The translations under genes were made by a program, and so were the position numbers. From the NCBI RefSeq assembly GCF_022539315.1, contig NC_066315.1, forward strand, positions 48,465,174 to 48,529,173: a stretch of DNA of 64,000 nt, in the 5' to 3' direction. This document shows, in pieces, positions 39,521-52,839 of this stretch. The first letter of the stretch is position 1, and each line of letters opens with the position of its first letter. The notes under the pieces were generated by a model, which ran no database searches, was not told where the DNA came from, and worked only from the letters and a program-made list of their open reading frames with translations. Source of the stretch: Serinus canaria. Taxonomy: Eukaryota; Chordata; Aves; Passeriformes; Fringillidae.

Positions 39521-42500
39521 TTGAAAAAATTTTAAGCCGCAATCCTGACTCATTTAGGAAGCTTCTCAAAAAGTCTTGAATGAACATTTTGTTCACAGCA
39601 TCCTCCTCAGGCTGTAGGAAGAATGAAATCCAGAGCACAAAACTTCAGGTAGCATGGGCAGAGACATGCTATCTAAATGGAAGCATGCTTATAGGTAAAG
39701 CTCCAAGCTTCTGGATAATTTAAACATAAAATACTTGAACAGACACTAGTAATATTGGTGTGGATCCTTTCAAGATCACAATTTTTAACTTAGTCCAACT
39801 GAAATTGCTCCAAACTCCTTCTTGATCTGGTCATACTATTTCACTAAATTATTTTAAATTTCAAAGCCTTCCATCAACATTAATGAGCCTAGCACTACAC
39901 TTATGTATCTAGAACAGTAGGGCTCTGTCCCTCCTATTCCTGTCAAGCCTCCGGGAAAATGAGATTCACTCCCCTTGTAATGCTTTTTGGGAGCAGCAGT
40001 ATCTGCTGAAAAGAGTAGCACTGAACACAGATGGACACTTTCCATACAAATCTGTTTCAATAATGCAGTGAGCAATTACTGTTAGAGAAACAGTTTCTTC
40101 AGATAATTAGATACTTAAAAATTGAAGTTGTTTATGTTTATATAAGCAGTGAAATTATAGACAGAATTATGCAAACAAATCCATCATGGACCATGAGCTC
40201 CTGTCAGGTTGCTAATGAAGGTAGAAAGCAGCAATCTTTCTTTATAAGGTTCTCTAATGACCATGAAAACAAACCAATTTTGTTTTTAGTGCTGCACATT
40301 TCCCTTCCCCCATTTTTTCCCACTAAGTATCAGCTTATAGTGACAAATGCTTTCAGAAGACAAAGAGGATAAAAGAGGCTTGAAGTTAACACTCTTCAAT
40401 TATGCTGACACTGAAATGATTAAATTAAGCAAAAATTCAGTATTTCATTGTCTATTTGACTGATTCCCACCTAAAAAAAAATATGGACTCTGTTAAGGTA
40501 CATTTTGTCTTCACTTAAAATTTGTTTCAAAGGTGCATTTAAGAGAAAATTACCTCTACTACTTTACTGGAAGCTGTAAAGGCTTATAATAAATACTGCT
40601 CTCCATCAGGAACCCTTTCTTCAAGACAAACATTTCCTGTTTACAGAAGATCCATGAATGCTGGTTAAGAAAGGATTGTACACCCAGACAATGTTCAGAT
40701 ATATACTTTCCTCACATAAGGACTTTCTTTGCCTACTGCACACAAGCAAATATGTTGCTTTTAGGAAAAAATTAGAGAGGTTTCCTATTCTCTCTGAGTC
40801 TTTTCCTGATATCTGGGCCCTGAAACAGGTTATAATGGCATTATTTGTTGATTCTTGAATATATGAGAAGCAAAAATCCTAACATCATTACATTAATCAC
40901 CAGAATTACAGAACAACAAATTATGTCAAATAGCATCTTATTTTGTCTGGAAATATTATAGTGTAAAGTTTTGGCAGAAAAACTTACTATCAAAGTACTA
41001 TAGCTACTTAAAGATCTATTAAAGATCTTAGCTCTAATCTCCTCAAAAGATTATTTCATTGCTGATGCAAAACACTCTCCACAGACATTTACCTTACAAC
41101 TGCATGATAAATCAAGCCAACATCCTCTTAGAACTAGACCCAAGCAAGAAGATAAATATTATTTTATCCATAAAATTTCTGTTGCACTCTGAAATTATCT
41201 GGAACATGAGGCAAACATACAACAATGAACCAGCGAAGGAAAAAAATAATGTAATTTGTTGCAGCTTGTTCATTTGTGAACAGCAATAAGAGTTGCATAT
41301 CCGAAGATAATACTCATGTATTTATCCAACTCATACTTATAAAGCACTTCAGAGATGAAAAATCCTCAAAGTGCTCAGCATCTGCTAAAATAGGAGAAAA
41401 TAGAGACACAGATATAAAATAAAACATTGCTGAAATCTTCTGTCATGACAAAATAGAAATAATTACTGTCTTATCATCAATATATCCCTATTTTTCTACT
41501 CAGACAGTAACTAGGATCAGTCTATCAAAATAGACATAATTACTGAAGAATGAAATACTGATGATTCCAGACATGCAATTTACAGAGTTCTGCTAGATGC
41601 AAATACAGAAATAATGTTTTCTTCCATGCGCTTCCAAAACTGTGCACTCCACAGTATCACCTGTTACAGGGAGCAGAAATGGAAACAGCAACACACCCAA
41701 ATGGTCTGAAAAATGAGCATACTGTTTTTGACAATACCTGCCTGAACACACCTTGAGAATCCACCCGTGACATTGGACATATGCCATGGTGTGACAGACA
41801 CCAGCTCAACCCTAGCCCCACCCAATGGCAACACTTTGAAAAACTTTGCACTGAGCAGCTCTAAACACAAAAATGGTGCAGAAAAAGCATAACGAAGAAG
41901 AGCAATGGCATGAGTGAAATGAAAGTATTTCTGTTTATACATTTTGGCTTGAACAGAAATGAACATAATTCAAATGGCAGGCATTTGCACAAAAATCTTC
42001 ATGGAGGACACTGTGCTAGGCTTCTGCCAGAAATGGGTCACTTAGGTTCTCACATAAGCCAGCATTTAGGCAAATAAAACCAAAAAGGGTAAATAAACAC
42101 ACAAAATGTTTTCAGTCCTTTCTCTAAATGATTTATTGCTGCCAGAGCTCTAATCTAATTTTAGGTGAGCTCATCTTTTTTTCTGCCCTGGAGCCATTTT
42201 AACTCAATATTGCTCTCCTTCCAGAGCCGCGAGAGAGTATAGGCTCCCTCAGCCACCACAGATGCTGCACAGACATTTTACTTTAGCTGTTTGCTGTAAA
42301 AGTCATCAATATCGCTTCATCCTGAAGAGACCTTTTCTTAGAAAAATGAAAACAAATTGCTAACATTAGATGAAACTTTGACCTCTGCATCCCAAAGTAG
42401 GGGAAGTAAGATCTGAGCTCCTTGTTGCTGCTCTGAAAGCTTCCAAAAGCTCCTCCAGGCAGGCAAACTTTTGATTTCAATAAAACATTTCCTGAGCTGC

Positions 42501-44283
42501 CAGGCTGAGGGTGCCTCCTTGCTCACGCTGCTGTAGGAGCCATCCAGCAGGTCCGAGCAGCCAGCTGGGCTCCCGTGGGCCTGCCTGCACTGCAGCTGTC
42601 CGATCTCCGAAGCAGCAGCAAGTGATGTGAGGTCTTTGGGGAAACCATTTCAGAAATCATCTTTCCATCTGCGTCCTTCCCATCTGTTCACCCTTCCCAT
42701 CCTCACTATTCCCGTACTACACCCTGTTTCACAAACACTACTTTCCATCATAGCTTCTTGTTGTGGCCCCTTGTTATCCCTGGCTCCTCATGTGCTGATC
42801 TGAAGCTAAGTCTGTGTGGGAAGGAAAATGGAAGTCTGAAACACTTGCTTGTGGATTGCTACTTTCCGGTCATACAAAGCTATTTGTTTCACACATACCA
42901 AGAGATGCTCAACGATTCTTACACTACCTCCAAAACAAGATCAGTAGGGAACTGCAATCTGCTTCCTGTCACACTTACCACATGCTGGGACCATGACTAG
43001 GGAAAAGGATGTATCAGATGCCAAAGGGATGAAACTAGTGTGCAAAATTGTTCTCAGACATGTCTAAAGATCTGAGATTAGCTAAACACTTGAAATCGTC
43101 ACCACAGCAGGGAGCCTAAACTGTAAACATAATGTTTTCATTTTTAAACAAGAGATAAAAATAGTGCTTCCAACTGAGAAGGCAGCTGAAAGAGCGAATT
43201 GCAGGGAAAGACTGATGCGCTAGAGATTTTACACCAACTCCTTGACTCGTGTTTTCCAAACATGTAAGGAAAATGATGCAGTAAACACTGAAACAAAATT
43301 AACATTTGCATCTCTGCATTGTCTACACTCAAGAGCTCCTGTGCTACAATGTATCTTTAAAACTAGGATTTTTACACAGCTGGATCTTCTCCAGAACATC
43401 ACTTCTACGTCAGACCATCTCTTGTGCATATCATTTACCATACCCTCCGCTAGGCTATAGATATAACATTAAACTGATAAATCTGGTTTTATAACAACAC
43501 AGTAGATCTAGATAACGTCATCTAAGTTGATTTGCACTTTGTTTCAAGGATCCACTATACAGAGATAATAAATATGTTACTAGACTGTCAGGCAGGAGAA
43601 GCTAGAAGAGACAGATGACCTTTGTGCAATACTTCACCCTCTTCTCCTCAGGAATGCATAATATGAAGGTATGAAAGCAGACACAGTCAGTCACCACTGA
43701 CACTGACCAAAATGTCACCAATTTTATTAGAACACAGAACAGCATAAAAAAAAAATTAATGAATTGTTTAGTTATAGCTGTGTTTGCCGTGTCTTTGTCT
43801 CTCTGAGAGCCTGAGAGAATGGAACAAAATTGCCAGCAGTCACATTATGGAGATAGGTTGACAAGCTGGATGACCCCATACGTCTTGTTCACATTTCATG
43901 TCTGGGCTCTTGACTTGCATCTTAAATGACTTCCATATCAAGGCTATTGCAGGGAATCTGCTTTGCCATTCTAAAGGGTTTCTGCCAAACTGAGATCGAA
44001 TAATGGCACATCATTCGGAAAAGCAAAACCCACCCTTCCACCTACTCCCCCTACGCCTGGAGATAATGATTGAGACACCCTATAAGGGAAGGCGTGCACT
44101 AAAGAAACAGACAGGAAATAAATAAATTTTAAAAATCTCCAACACCAGAATTGTTTATTCCCTTGAAATGCGACGACTCCTTGACAACCACAATTCCTGC
44201 TCTCTCCCAACACACATCAGCCCAGCTCCCCCCCTCTGTCCCTCTTACTCTGGAGTCATCCGGAGTGGCGTGACACGGCAGGA

Positions 44284-44304
44284 AAAGAGACCGGTTCACT
44301 GTGA
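44284..44304 (-). ncRNA. Mature miR-128-3p
   Basis: The 21-base product starts UCACAGUGAACCGGUCUC. The seed (positions 2-8) is CACAGUG. I see no change from the vertebrate miR-128-3p I recall. Confidence 0.96.
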
Positions 44305-44318
44305 GACCTGCTACTCAC

Positions 44319-44341
44319 TCTCTTACAGTGTAACGGCCCCC
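44319..44341 (-). ncRNA. miR-128-2-5p (passenger arm)
   Basis: The arm opposite the mature product starts GGGGGCCGTTACACTGTAAG. Compared from memory with the human 5p arm it differs at two positions (A to T at position 9 and C to A at position 19), a normal level of change for a passenger strand. Confidence 0.8.
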
Positions 44342-44847
44342 CTTCCAGCCGCACGGCGCTGCCAGCAGCCGCTCCCACGGCACCAACCACGCACAGCCCT
44401 GCTGCTCCTCTGGCACAGGCACAGCACAAGGTGGTGGAGAACAACCAGCCCCTTCTGCCTCACAGCCGGCCTGACCACCACGGAGGGCGGTACAAACACT
44501 TGAGGAGCTCCCATGATGGAGGGCAACCACAATGGGTGGCTTGAACCTGCAGTGTGACTGCTGGCACCAGCTCTCTCTCAGCTCTCTCTGTGCCCAGCAA
44601 CTTGGAGCATGGACACTGAGGACACAACAGCACTGCATGCAGGTCAGCAAGGATGGAGGATGCAACCCCTGCTCTTTGTTGCTTGAGATGTCCAAGCAAA
44701 AGGGTTCTCAATTTCTAATTTTCACTGTCTTTTCAAACAGAACAGCTAACAGCTTTCTCCTCTGCTGCTCAATTAAAGCACCACCAGCAGGTTTCACCTG
44801 CAAAGGCACTGTGAGCAGCTGAAGAAATGAGTACCAGATGTACATAC

Positions 44848-44974
44848 CTGCTTGTTGGGCAGTCTGGGGGATCTGTTGACTCCGCTGTGCATTGTACTGA
44901 ACTGAGGCAATGGGTCTGTACTGCTGAGTTGTTGAGGTAGGGTACTGACCCGATGGGTAATAATACACGGGCAT
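44848..44974 (-). CDS. ARPP21 coding exon (MPVYYYPSG block)
   Basis: This 127-base exon enters in phase 0 after TTTCTTTGCAG and leaves in phase 1 at GCAG|GTATGT. It encodes MPVYYYPSGQYPTSTTQQYR, then PIASVQYNAQRSQQIPQTAQ, QA, and the first base of Gly. It matches the Tyr/Gln-rich ARPP21 block MPVYYYPSGQYPTSTTQQYR, which is very highly conserved. The initial ATG is an internal methionine, not a start. MIR128-2 lies just downstream in the following intron. Confidence 0.95.
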
Positions 44975-47900
44975 CTGCAAAGAAAGAGAACAGTAAACTC
45001 TAGAGATCAAAGATTCATAAAATAAAAAAAAAACAGGGATGGGGGGGAACAGAAGTTCAAATCAAGCATATTAGTGGTAATGGCAATCAAGAGAAGAGGT
45101 TGCCCTCCTGTCTCTTCAGGAATTGCCGCTGTGCTAGGAAAAGGACTATCAGTGCCAACATTTTTTTTCAGATACTTTAAGAAATAGGAAAAAGAAAGAA
45201 TTTTATTTGAAAGAGGAAAAAAAATAGGATTCATAAAAAGCTAGATGCATATACCAAAGGAAAAAAATCACAGTAACATTTTATCATAGAAATATATCAA
45301 AAGCTGCAAGAAAATAGATGCAAACAACACCTTCTGTATCAACAAAGCACTTACAGACAGCATGTTGAACCATTAAAGGAACTCTGGAGAAAATGGTCCA
45401 ATCAAAGCAAGGAATGGCCTGGAGTACAAATACATAGAAACAAGGTGGAGAGCAAGATGGAATGTGGCACCCTTTAACACTTGAAAGGAAATTATCAGAT
45501 TGATGCTTCTGTTTAACATGTACATCCCTCCTTACATTAACATCTCCCTCTAAAGCCTTTCTTGCTCTTGTTGTGAAAACAATTACAGTCCAAAAAATAA
45601 TCACAGCTGTTTTCTTTCAGGAACTGAGGATAGGCATTAAGTTAGCAAGTTCTGCTAGATGGGCTTCTTTTTCCTTCTATTATTAATGTCATTACAGAGA
45701 AATGTGTACTACATTTCCTTATCACACAAGTGAACGTGAAAGTTTGAGGGTGACTGCAGCAAAATATTTTTTTCTATACCTGCCACATCACTGTTACTGA
45801 GACATTTGAGTTAAACAGCTTTCAACTGACCATTCACAAGTTCAAAGCCCTCAAAATTTCATTTTCAGCTGTCAGGGATACTGTAGGCATCTGACAGAGT
45901 TTGGCAATGTATGGTATGAACAGACTGCAGAGGGACACAGGCTTGGGAGAACATTGCTTCTCTCTCAACTTCTGCCACAGCAGTCAGCATTTCTTAATAA
46001 ATCATACAATTTTTTCTCACTTTGTGCATAGTCATATGCACAGAGTCAGAACAAAAGCTTTTTTTTTTTTTTCCATGCAAAAACAAGAACTATTTTTGCC
46101 ACTTTTATCTGCATGGAAGAAATATTCCTGATACAGATCATTCAATTTGATCACCCATAAAGTTAGAAGACTAAAGAGTAAACTACTGCTAGGACATCAT
46201 GAAAGAGATCAGAAATTCTCCTTGGAAAATTTCCAGTCTCAGATGAGGAAAAAAACCAGCATAGACACAAAATACTAGACAAGAATAAGCTATGGACTGC
46301 TACTTGGGCAAGTAGAAGCCTACTGAATGGGTAACTGTGGTGGGAGAAGGATTAGAATTAACAAAGCTGGACTGAGTGGTGTCAGAGAAGATAACCCTGC
46401 AGACCAACTGACAGTCAACAGCACCTGTCAGTCAAGAGGCTGAACACCCATCCATTCTTCAAGGTCTATTAATTTTCTCTTCAAACAATTAATTTTTCCC
46501 CCCTCTCTCTGCTTATATCAGCCTGAGTCAAACAAGTATGAGAAAAACAAGGTTTTGACTATAAAATGTGGTAAACTATCCTCCCTTCAAACAATACCAA
46601 GTGACACCTAATGGCTAGTGCCTGCCCTTCTGCCATTTGTTTTGTTAGTGACTAATATAATAAAAACAAAATACCTGTGTAGAATGGACACCACCATTAT
46701 GAATTTGCTTCTCTGCAAAGAAAAGCGGAAGGAATAGGAAAGTGGGCCACCACATTTAAGGTGCAAAATCATTCTTTAAGCAGTATAAACTGTGGATCAG
46801 GAAAGTTTAGTGTGATAAACTCATCTCATGGATACCTGATTGCTCTCAGCAACACTATGCTACAGGAGGCTTGAAAGAAATGAGGAGACCCATTTTAAGT
46901 CAAGTCACTGCAAATATTTGATCCAGTCTTGGAGGAGCGGAACAGAACAGACATTCTTTCAAATATTCTTTATTTTCTATTAACATATTCTACAAACTAA
47001 AGAACATTAAACCCCTGTGAAAATACTCTCACTTACCCTGCCAGCAGCTTAATCTCACTTAGAGGATTTATTTTATCTACCCTCACCTTCCTCGTTTTCC
47101 AGTGCAGACAAGCCCCTAGATATTTAAAACAACATGAGCATTTGGCAACAATTAGAATTATCTCTTTGGAAATGATTCTGTAGGTATCAACCTTAAAACA
47201 TAACCTGAAGAATCTAAGTTTTGAAGTCAGGTTTATAGTTGAACCAGCTGAGCAAAAAAATATATACACTGAAGCATACACTCTTTTATTTTTATACACA
47301 CATAAAACCTCAGCATTAGTAAAAGGGTTATCTCCCTTGCTCTAATTTTCTCAATTCATTGGAGTACATTTGTTTTGCAACCCACCTAAAAGTTTATGAG
47401 AGTGCAATTCATCAGCATGGAAAAAATGTTAGTAGTAGAAGGGTAAAAAAAATTATTTCACTTATAAAAATTAATTGAAGAATTAGTAGTCATGCACACA
47501 TGACATAAAAACAAGATTTGGCTTTTGATGGGATTTGTTCTTTTGGTTTTGTGCGGGTGTGTGTTTTGTTAGCTCATTTTTTGTTTGGTGGGGAAGGTCA
47601 GGTTTGTTTGTTGTTTAAAAGCTCACACATTAAAAGAGCAGCTTGGTGTAAAATACAGGCATGATCTAAAATAGGTCTTTTATTCTTGAGGGGCTTGGAA
47701 GGATCCATTCTCATTTATCTTGAGTACGTCTCTGTGTCAGTAGATGAAATGTTATTTTTCTTTTCTGATTCTACTTTGGTGAACAGTGGAATTAGAGGGA
47801 TCAAAGATAACAAGTATCACTTACATCATCTGCTCTGATCCTCTTGAATTTTTTACCTTCTCATCACATCAGAGTTACTAAAATGCTTATGTGCTCTTCA

Positions 47901-50900
47901 ACAAAAAGCATTACATTTCTGCAGCAGCCAACCAACATGCCAAATTATACTTGAGTTGCATTCCCATGTGAAATGCACAATCCAACCTTCAACCTTTTGC
48001 TTGTAAAACATTTTATTTACAGAACCAGAAGGTTTCCATGGCAGTAACAAGCATGCCAATGAAGCTGTATGGTTACCCTAAAACTAAAGTAAGTTTACCA
48101 AAAAATGCACTTCTTAGACTATAACCTAAATAAATGCCACCTTCTTTAGTCTAAAAGCATAGTTTTTTGATCTTATTTTTGACAATAATTTTTTAGTATG
48201 ATTTTTAAAAATTACCTTGTTTGTAGGCTGACCATTCCACTGCATTCTAATTTTTCTCTCCTATACAACACTTTAACTTAAATTGTAACAGGACTGGGCA
48301 GGTCCCTTCAGAGACACTCATGAAATGGTAGAGTGAGGCATTACTTTCTCCTCTTTGTAATGTGCTTTGTCCCTAGATGATGCGCAGAGACTCAATGCAG
48401 CATTGGTTTTCTGCTTTGTTCTGTCCACATACAGCCTGGAGCCACTATGAGGCTGGGTGTCTCCCTGGCTGCTCTCCAGCAGCATCCATGACATTCACTG
48501 GTACTTTACTTCCCCGTGGCAGGGTCAGGAGTCCACACATACCTCAGGATGATTTTACTTTCATAAACTGCCTCTCTACTGGCTTTCAGCTTGATTCAGC
48601 CATTGGACTGGTACTCTACCTTCTCTTAACACTGCTGATATCCAGACAGGTTTGGACTAGCATCTCTGTCCAGCTGCTGACACCATTGCTAATGCCACTG
48701 ATACAGCCACAGAAATGGGGGTGAAGAAGAAAAGACAAACCCCAGTGATGCACAGACACATGAAAGTGCCATTTCTTCTCAATATCTGACAGGGATCAGT
48801 CATTCTTTAAGGTCTTTTCTCTTCTTCCCTGCCCCCTCCATAATAATTACAGTAGCAGGTAACAAAAAAAATGTCTTGTAAAATGTTCTCCATTATAATT
48901 TTCAAAGATCATCAAGGAAAGCCCTGCTCATTTGCAGTAACTCCCCAACCTTCTTCATAACAAGTTTCCTAGAGCAGATATGCTATTAATAAAGATTTTG
49001 TCTTAGGGTCATTACAGATGCTCAAGGACGGGGCTTCTGCAAAGAGTCAGATGATTAAAGATGACACATAATTCATGATGACACAAAACTAATTCAAATG
49101 AAAATCCCTCAACATGTTAATTACATCTCCAGGACTCTTCAAGAATTCATGCCATCTCACTTTTGGGTATCATTTTGCCAGTATACCTTCCAGAATGAGT
49201 CAGAAGTAAAAATAACTTTTCAGGGAGGATATGCCTTCTCATTGGCATAATATTCATATTTTTTTCCACTTCTTCATTTGCAGAGGCAGAGACAGGTGCC
49301 ATTGAAAAAGTACTACAAAGCAGAATGTGGACCCTTGTAAAGTGTTTGGTCCATAAGTGCTACAGAAAAACTATTAGGAAGGGAAGAAAACTAAAAATAA
49401 AGAAAGCAAATATATATACGTTCAATATCCATGACAGAAAGCAAACTGGCATTTGCTGCTAAAAATCCCTTTCAGAGAACCCTGGGTAACATTTGGGATT
49501 TGGGTTAGTTTTTTGTTGTTGTTGGTTTGTTTTTGTTTTTTTTTTTTCCTAATTGGCTGAACAAACAGAAATCCTTATTTTCAGTTTATTAAATTATGAC
49601 CTTGTTGTCAAGCTGGTGGATACCTGTGATGAAAGAAGAAAAAAGAAACCTAAAGGTTTCTTTCACCATTTCTTAGGCATGTCATTTCAAACTCATTCTG
49701 CTTCTGCTTTAATACGGACTGGGAGAAAGAATCTTGGAGAGCAGCTGTAGAGCCATATTTAACTGAACTTAATAGAAGAACTAGTAATTTAAATGCAGTA
49801 CTATTGGGTGTAAGGCTTGAAGCATTTCTTTCTCCTACTTTCAGCTCCCAAAGGAAATTATCATACTCACAGGATCTCAACCCAAGTTTTCACATCCATT
49901 TTCCAACAGCATACAGGGTATCACAGCCAACCTTATCAGCAGTGCATTTACAGGAACTAATTAGCCATTAAAGTCATGCCACTTTTATACTGATATAAAT
50001 TCAATAGCAACATTTAAGATATAAAAGTGCTTTTACATTGATTGCATTGCATTGATTAATGCATCACATAATGTTTTGCTTCCATTACCATCTTTATTGC
50101 TTTCTTTTTTTCTCAGAGCCTGCCTCAGACCACCTGATATGGTGTCTGAGAGCAGCCTTACTATTTAGGGCATCTAAGCCCTAAAGAGTAACAAAGCTGA
50201 CTCAGACTGACAATAGCCACTGCCACAGAGAAGCTGTGCCATGGGCAGGACAAGGATTTGGGATCTACCTGCCTGTGTACAGAAAGCTAAGCTCCCAGGG
50301 CAGAAGAACTCCTGTTTGCCAGGGATTCACTCTTTTTTTTTTTTTTTTTCTAAGAGGGATCCCCTATTTGCTGTACATGTGCTTAATGTAGTATCCAAAC
50401 CACTTTCTAGGACTGAAGTGAATGTATAAAAACTTGAAATGTGAATCAGAAGCTCCTGTCTGTGCATGCAGATGCAGAGAGTGGTTGCCCTCTTTCCCTT
50501 CTGGCAGAACCAGGCCATTGTGCTTTCAAGGGATAGGGTCATGGGCAGCAGACACTAAACCCTCCCATGCCCTCCTCCACAGGTATCTGACAAGGATTTT
50601 TTGGAACAGCAACAAGCTGGAAATGGATGTTATCTGCAGAACTAGAGGAAACTGACAGTGCTGAATTTCTCACCTGTCCACACTTCCCCCCGAGGACAAA
50701 CCATTCCACAGTGAAATAACTGAAGCTGTTGCAAAGCCAAAGGATATTTTTCTGCTGTCAACAACTTTCCACTGTGTTAAACTACAGGAGGGAAGCAGCT
50801 GGAGAACGGACAGAGACACAGTGACTATTAGACACACCAGTGCTGTTCTGGTCCTACAGCAGCCTATACATGAAAAGGCACCTCCTCACCACTTGGTCTG

Positions 50901-52575
50901 TGGAAAAGTTATTCTGCCTCTAAGTAACACCAGTACAAGGATTCATTTGGAAAAGAGCTTCACCAAGTAACACTGCACTGTGCTGAGTGAAAAACCTCTA
51001 CTCCGTTGTGCATGCAGGGGTGAAATGCAATGCTCCCACTGCAAGGCTCAGCCAGGGGCATGAGCAGGGGGCAAATCCACCCAAAGCAGCTTATGCAAGG
51101 TCAGCCAAGGCAGGTCTAGGAGAGACCCCAGGGTGAGCTGAACATCTGGCCTCAACCAAGGGGGTGAGGAGCTGGTGTGGGGTCCCTGTCAGGACAGGCA
51201 GCACCATCCTGCAGTCCACTCAACTCCCACAGCAAACCCTAGCTGGCAGAGTTGGGAAACCTCAGTGCCTGCTGCAGTGGCAGCCTGCAACATGGAGGTG
51301 CTCACAGTTACCTGGTTCACTGGAAGTGTCCTGAGGCTGGATTAAATGATGCTGAAAAACACTGAGGGCACCTGGGGGTTGTACATGAGGACTAAAGCCT
51401 GGACAGCCTATACTTAGGACACACAATCTAGATAGATTCATCAGGGAATTTTGCTCTTTAGGTCATTTTTTTCTCCCAAATTTTCAAAAACCACTAAACC
51501 TGCTACGTTTGGGAAACTGTGAAATAATTTCCTAACAATATTTTTCTAGCAGTATTTTCAATTTTTTGTAAAAGAAAACACATTTTATTGAACTTCAGCT
51601 CCTTCAAACTTTTTTCTTGACAAGCCTTCTTTCAATAAAAATAGCAGCACATTTTTTAATAACAGAAATTATGGATTGCACAGTCCTCTATGGGATGTCA
51701 GCATCCAGTAGTCTTCAGATTTCTTTTACTGTTAATTAGTGATCTAATTAACTAGATCCTTAGTCCATTCAAAACACTGTAACAGTAAAAATTATTCATT
51801 CCTATGTCAATACCATATTCCATTGATAAGCACAAGTGGAAATTTTCAGTGAGAAGCAGTAAGCAAAAACTGATCAACCAAACAACCACTTCTAATAAGG
51901 TTTACAAAAGAAATGGTGAAGTTTTTTATTCTATTTTTACATTTTTTCTTCCAAAGGATAAAATGAAAACAGGACAAATGCTATTAATACCATTTAAAGT
52001 AGAACTTAAATGAAGTTATTTATAATTGGATAAAGAAATTTGTCTTTTTAATGTGTATGCCTTGAAAATTGGCCAGAAAGTCATCTGTGCATTTTACTTC
52101 TTGACAGTAATCACTTTCAATATTCTGTAAAGGTACCCAGGAGACAAGCAGAGATGTTTGGTAGTGAACAGTAAAACATAATCAGTCTTCAGGAAGACAG
52201 TTAAAATTACTGATCTGTGACACCTCACATGTTCAAGTCAATTAAATATGATTAACGACTACCTGGGCTGATGTGCATTTTGCTCTTTTGGTACATGCAC
52301 AGGAAAAAAGGAGTGTGGGCATTTTCTCACCCTCCTCCTTCATATTCATGTGCAGATGTGTCATGGAGTATGAACATATGATCAGAAAACATTTTTTAAG
52401 AGAGGGAAGGAAAGGATGAAACGCAGAAAAAAACAGAAGCTCTGCAAGTACCCTGCTGCCTAAAGAACTGCTAAACATTTACCAGGGGAAAAATAAGAAA
52501 TAATCTGGAATTTCTGTTCCCTCCCTGATGCTGTGAAGGGGATGGTGCCCAAGGGGCAGCAGGGGTTTTGCCTAC
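44975..52575 (-). other. ARPP21 intron
   Basis: A 7.6-kb intron from GTAGGC to TTTGCAG. It contains a T-run near 46060-46072, a T/G-rich stretch (49508-49548) and a T-run near 50333-50349. A somewhat GC-richer stretch at about 51000-51420 is not assignable to any repeat I know. No other exon or gene is recognised. Confidence 0.8.
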
Positions 52576-52839
52576 CTGAGCAGGTGGTGGTGGCTGTTGC
52601 ACGAAGCCCTGGGGCGGTGGTGGCGGCTGCAGCACCTGCTGGGACACCGGTGCTCCAGAGCCCGTGAAGCCTCCTGGGGGAAGCTGCTGGCTCGGGGAGG
52701 CCATGATGTAACCTGTCTGCTGGGCAGGCTGCTGCAGCATGGGTGAGGGGTACACAGGGCCAGAAGGTGACTCGGGGTTGTCTCCTGATGACTGACGACT
52801 CAAGCTAATCTGGTTGAACTGCGCTGTCATGTCATCGCG
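52576..52839 (-). CDS. ARPP21 coding exon (RDD...PPPPAQ block)
   Basis: This 264-base exon, 88 codons in phase 0 on both sides, follows acceptor CCCTGCAG and ends CTCAG|GTAGGC. It encodes RDDMTAQFNQISLSRQSSGD, continues through PSGPVYPSPMLQQPAQQTGY and SGAPVSQQVL, and ends in a proline-rich stretch QPPPPPQGFVQQPPPPAQ. It corresponds to the mammalian segment RDDVATQFGQMTLSRQSSGE onward. The sequence LSRQSS resembles a basophilic-kinase site (R-x-x-S type). That kinase reading is inference. The proline runs suggest disorder and possible SH3, WW or EVH1 contacts. Confidence 0.95.

Larger units (their letters stand above)
44272..44355 (-). ncRNA. Precursor of microRNA miR-128-2
   Basis: On the minus strand this stretch matches the known mir-128-2 hairpin almost throughout. 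The 5' arm contains GGGGGCCGTTACACTGTAAG, the loop is GTGAGTAGCAG, and the 3' arm begins TCACAGTGAACCGGTCTC. Both arms and the basal stem (GGAA pairing with TTCC, CGGC with GCCG) fold together. miR-128 is a brain-enriched microRNA that represses many neuronal mRNAs. Its two vertebrate genes lie in introns of R3HDM1 (128-1) and ARPP21 (128-2), which independently supports naming the host gene. It sits in the same orientation as ARPP21, about 490 bases after the donor of exon 44848-44974, so it is probably processed from the host pre-mRNA. Confidence 0.97.
44257..44490 (-). promoter_or_regulatory. CpG-rich patch spanning and upstream of MIR128-2
   Basis: About 14 CpG dinucleotides fall within roughly 230 bases, while the surrounding intron is CpG-poor. 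The patch covers the microRNA hairpin and extends about 135 bases to its 5' side in the gene's direction. This could be a small intronic promoter or a GC-rich Drosha-processing context for the hairpin. No TATA box or initiator can be assigned with confidence. Confidence 0.4.
10175..44847 (-). other. Large ARPP21 intron hosting MIR128-2
   Basis: A 34.7-kb intron from donor GTATGT (44842-44847) to acceptor TCTTCCAG (10175-10182 on the plus-strand scale). It contains the microRNA gene MIR128-2, two CR1 fragments, a solo LTR, an inverted-repeat cluster, homopolymer runs and several short tandem duplications, each listed separately. I saw no further exon with plausible splice sites and ARPP21-like protein. 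Long stretches such as 17.6-21.7, 22-27, 28-32 and 35-44 kb show nothing else I can name. Conserved enhancers cannot be recognised from one sequence. Confidence 0.85.

Noticed and set aside
44315..44695. 126-codon minus-strand reading frame overlapping MIR128-2
   Set aside because: GC-rich sequence with few stops. It overlaps the microRNA hairpin and has no protein similarity.
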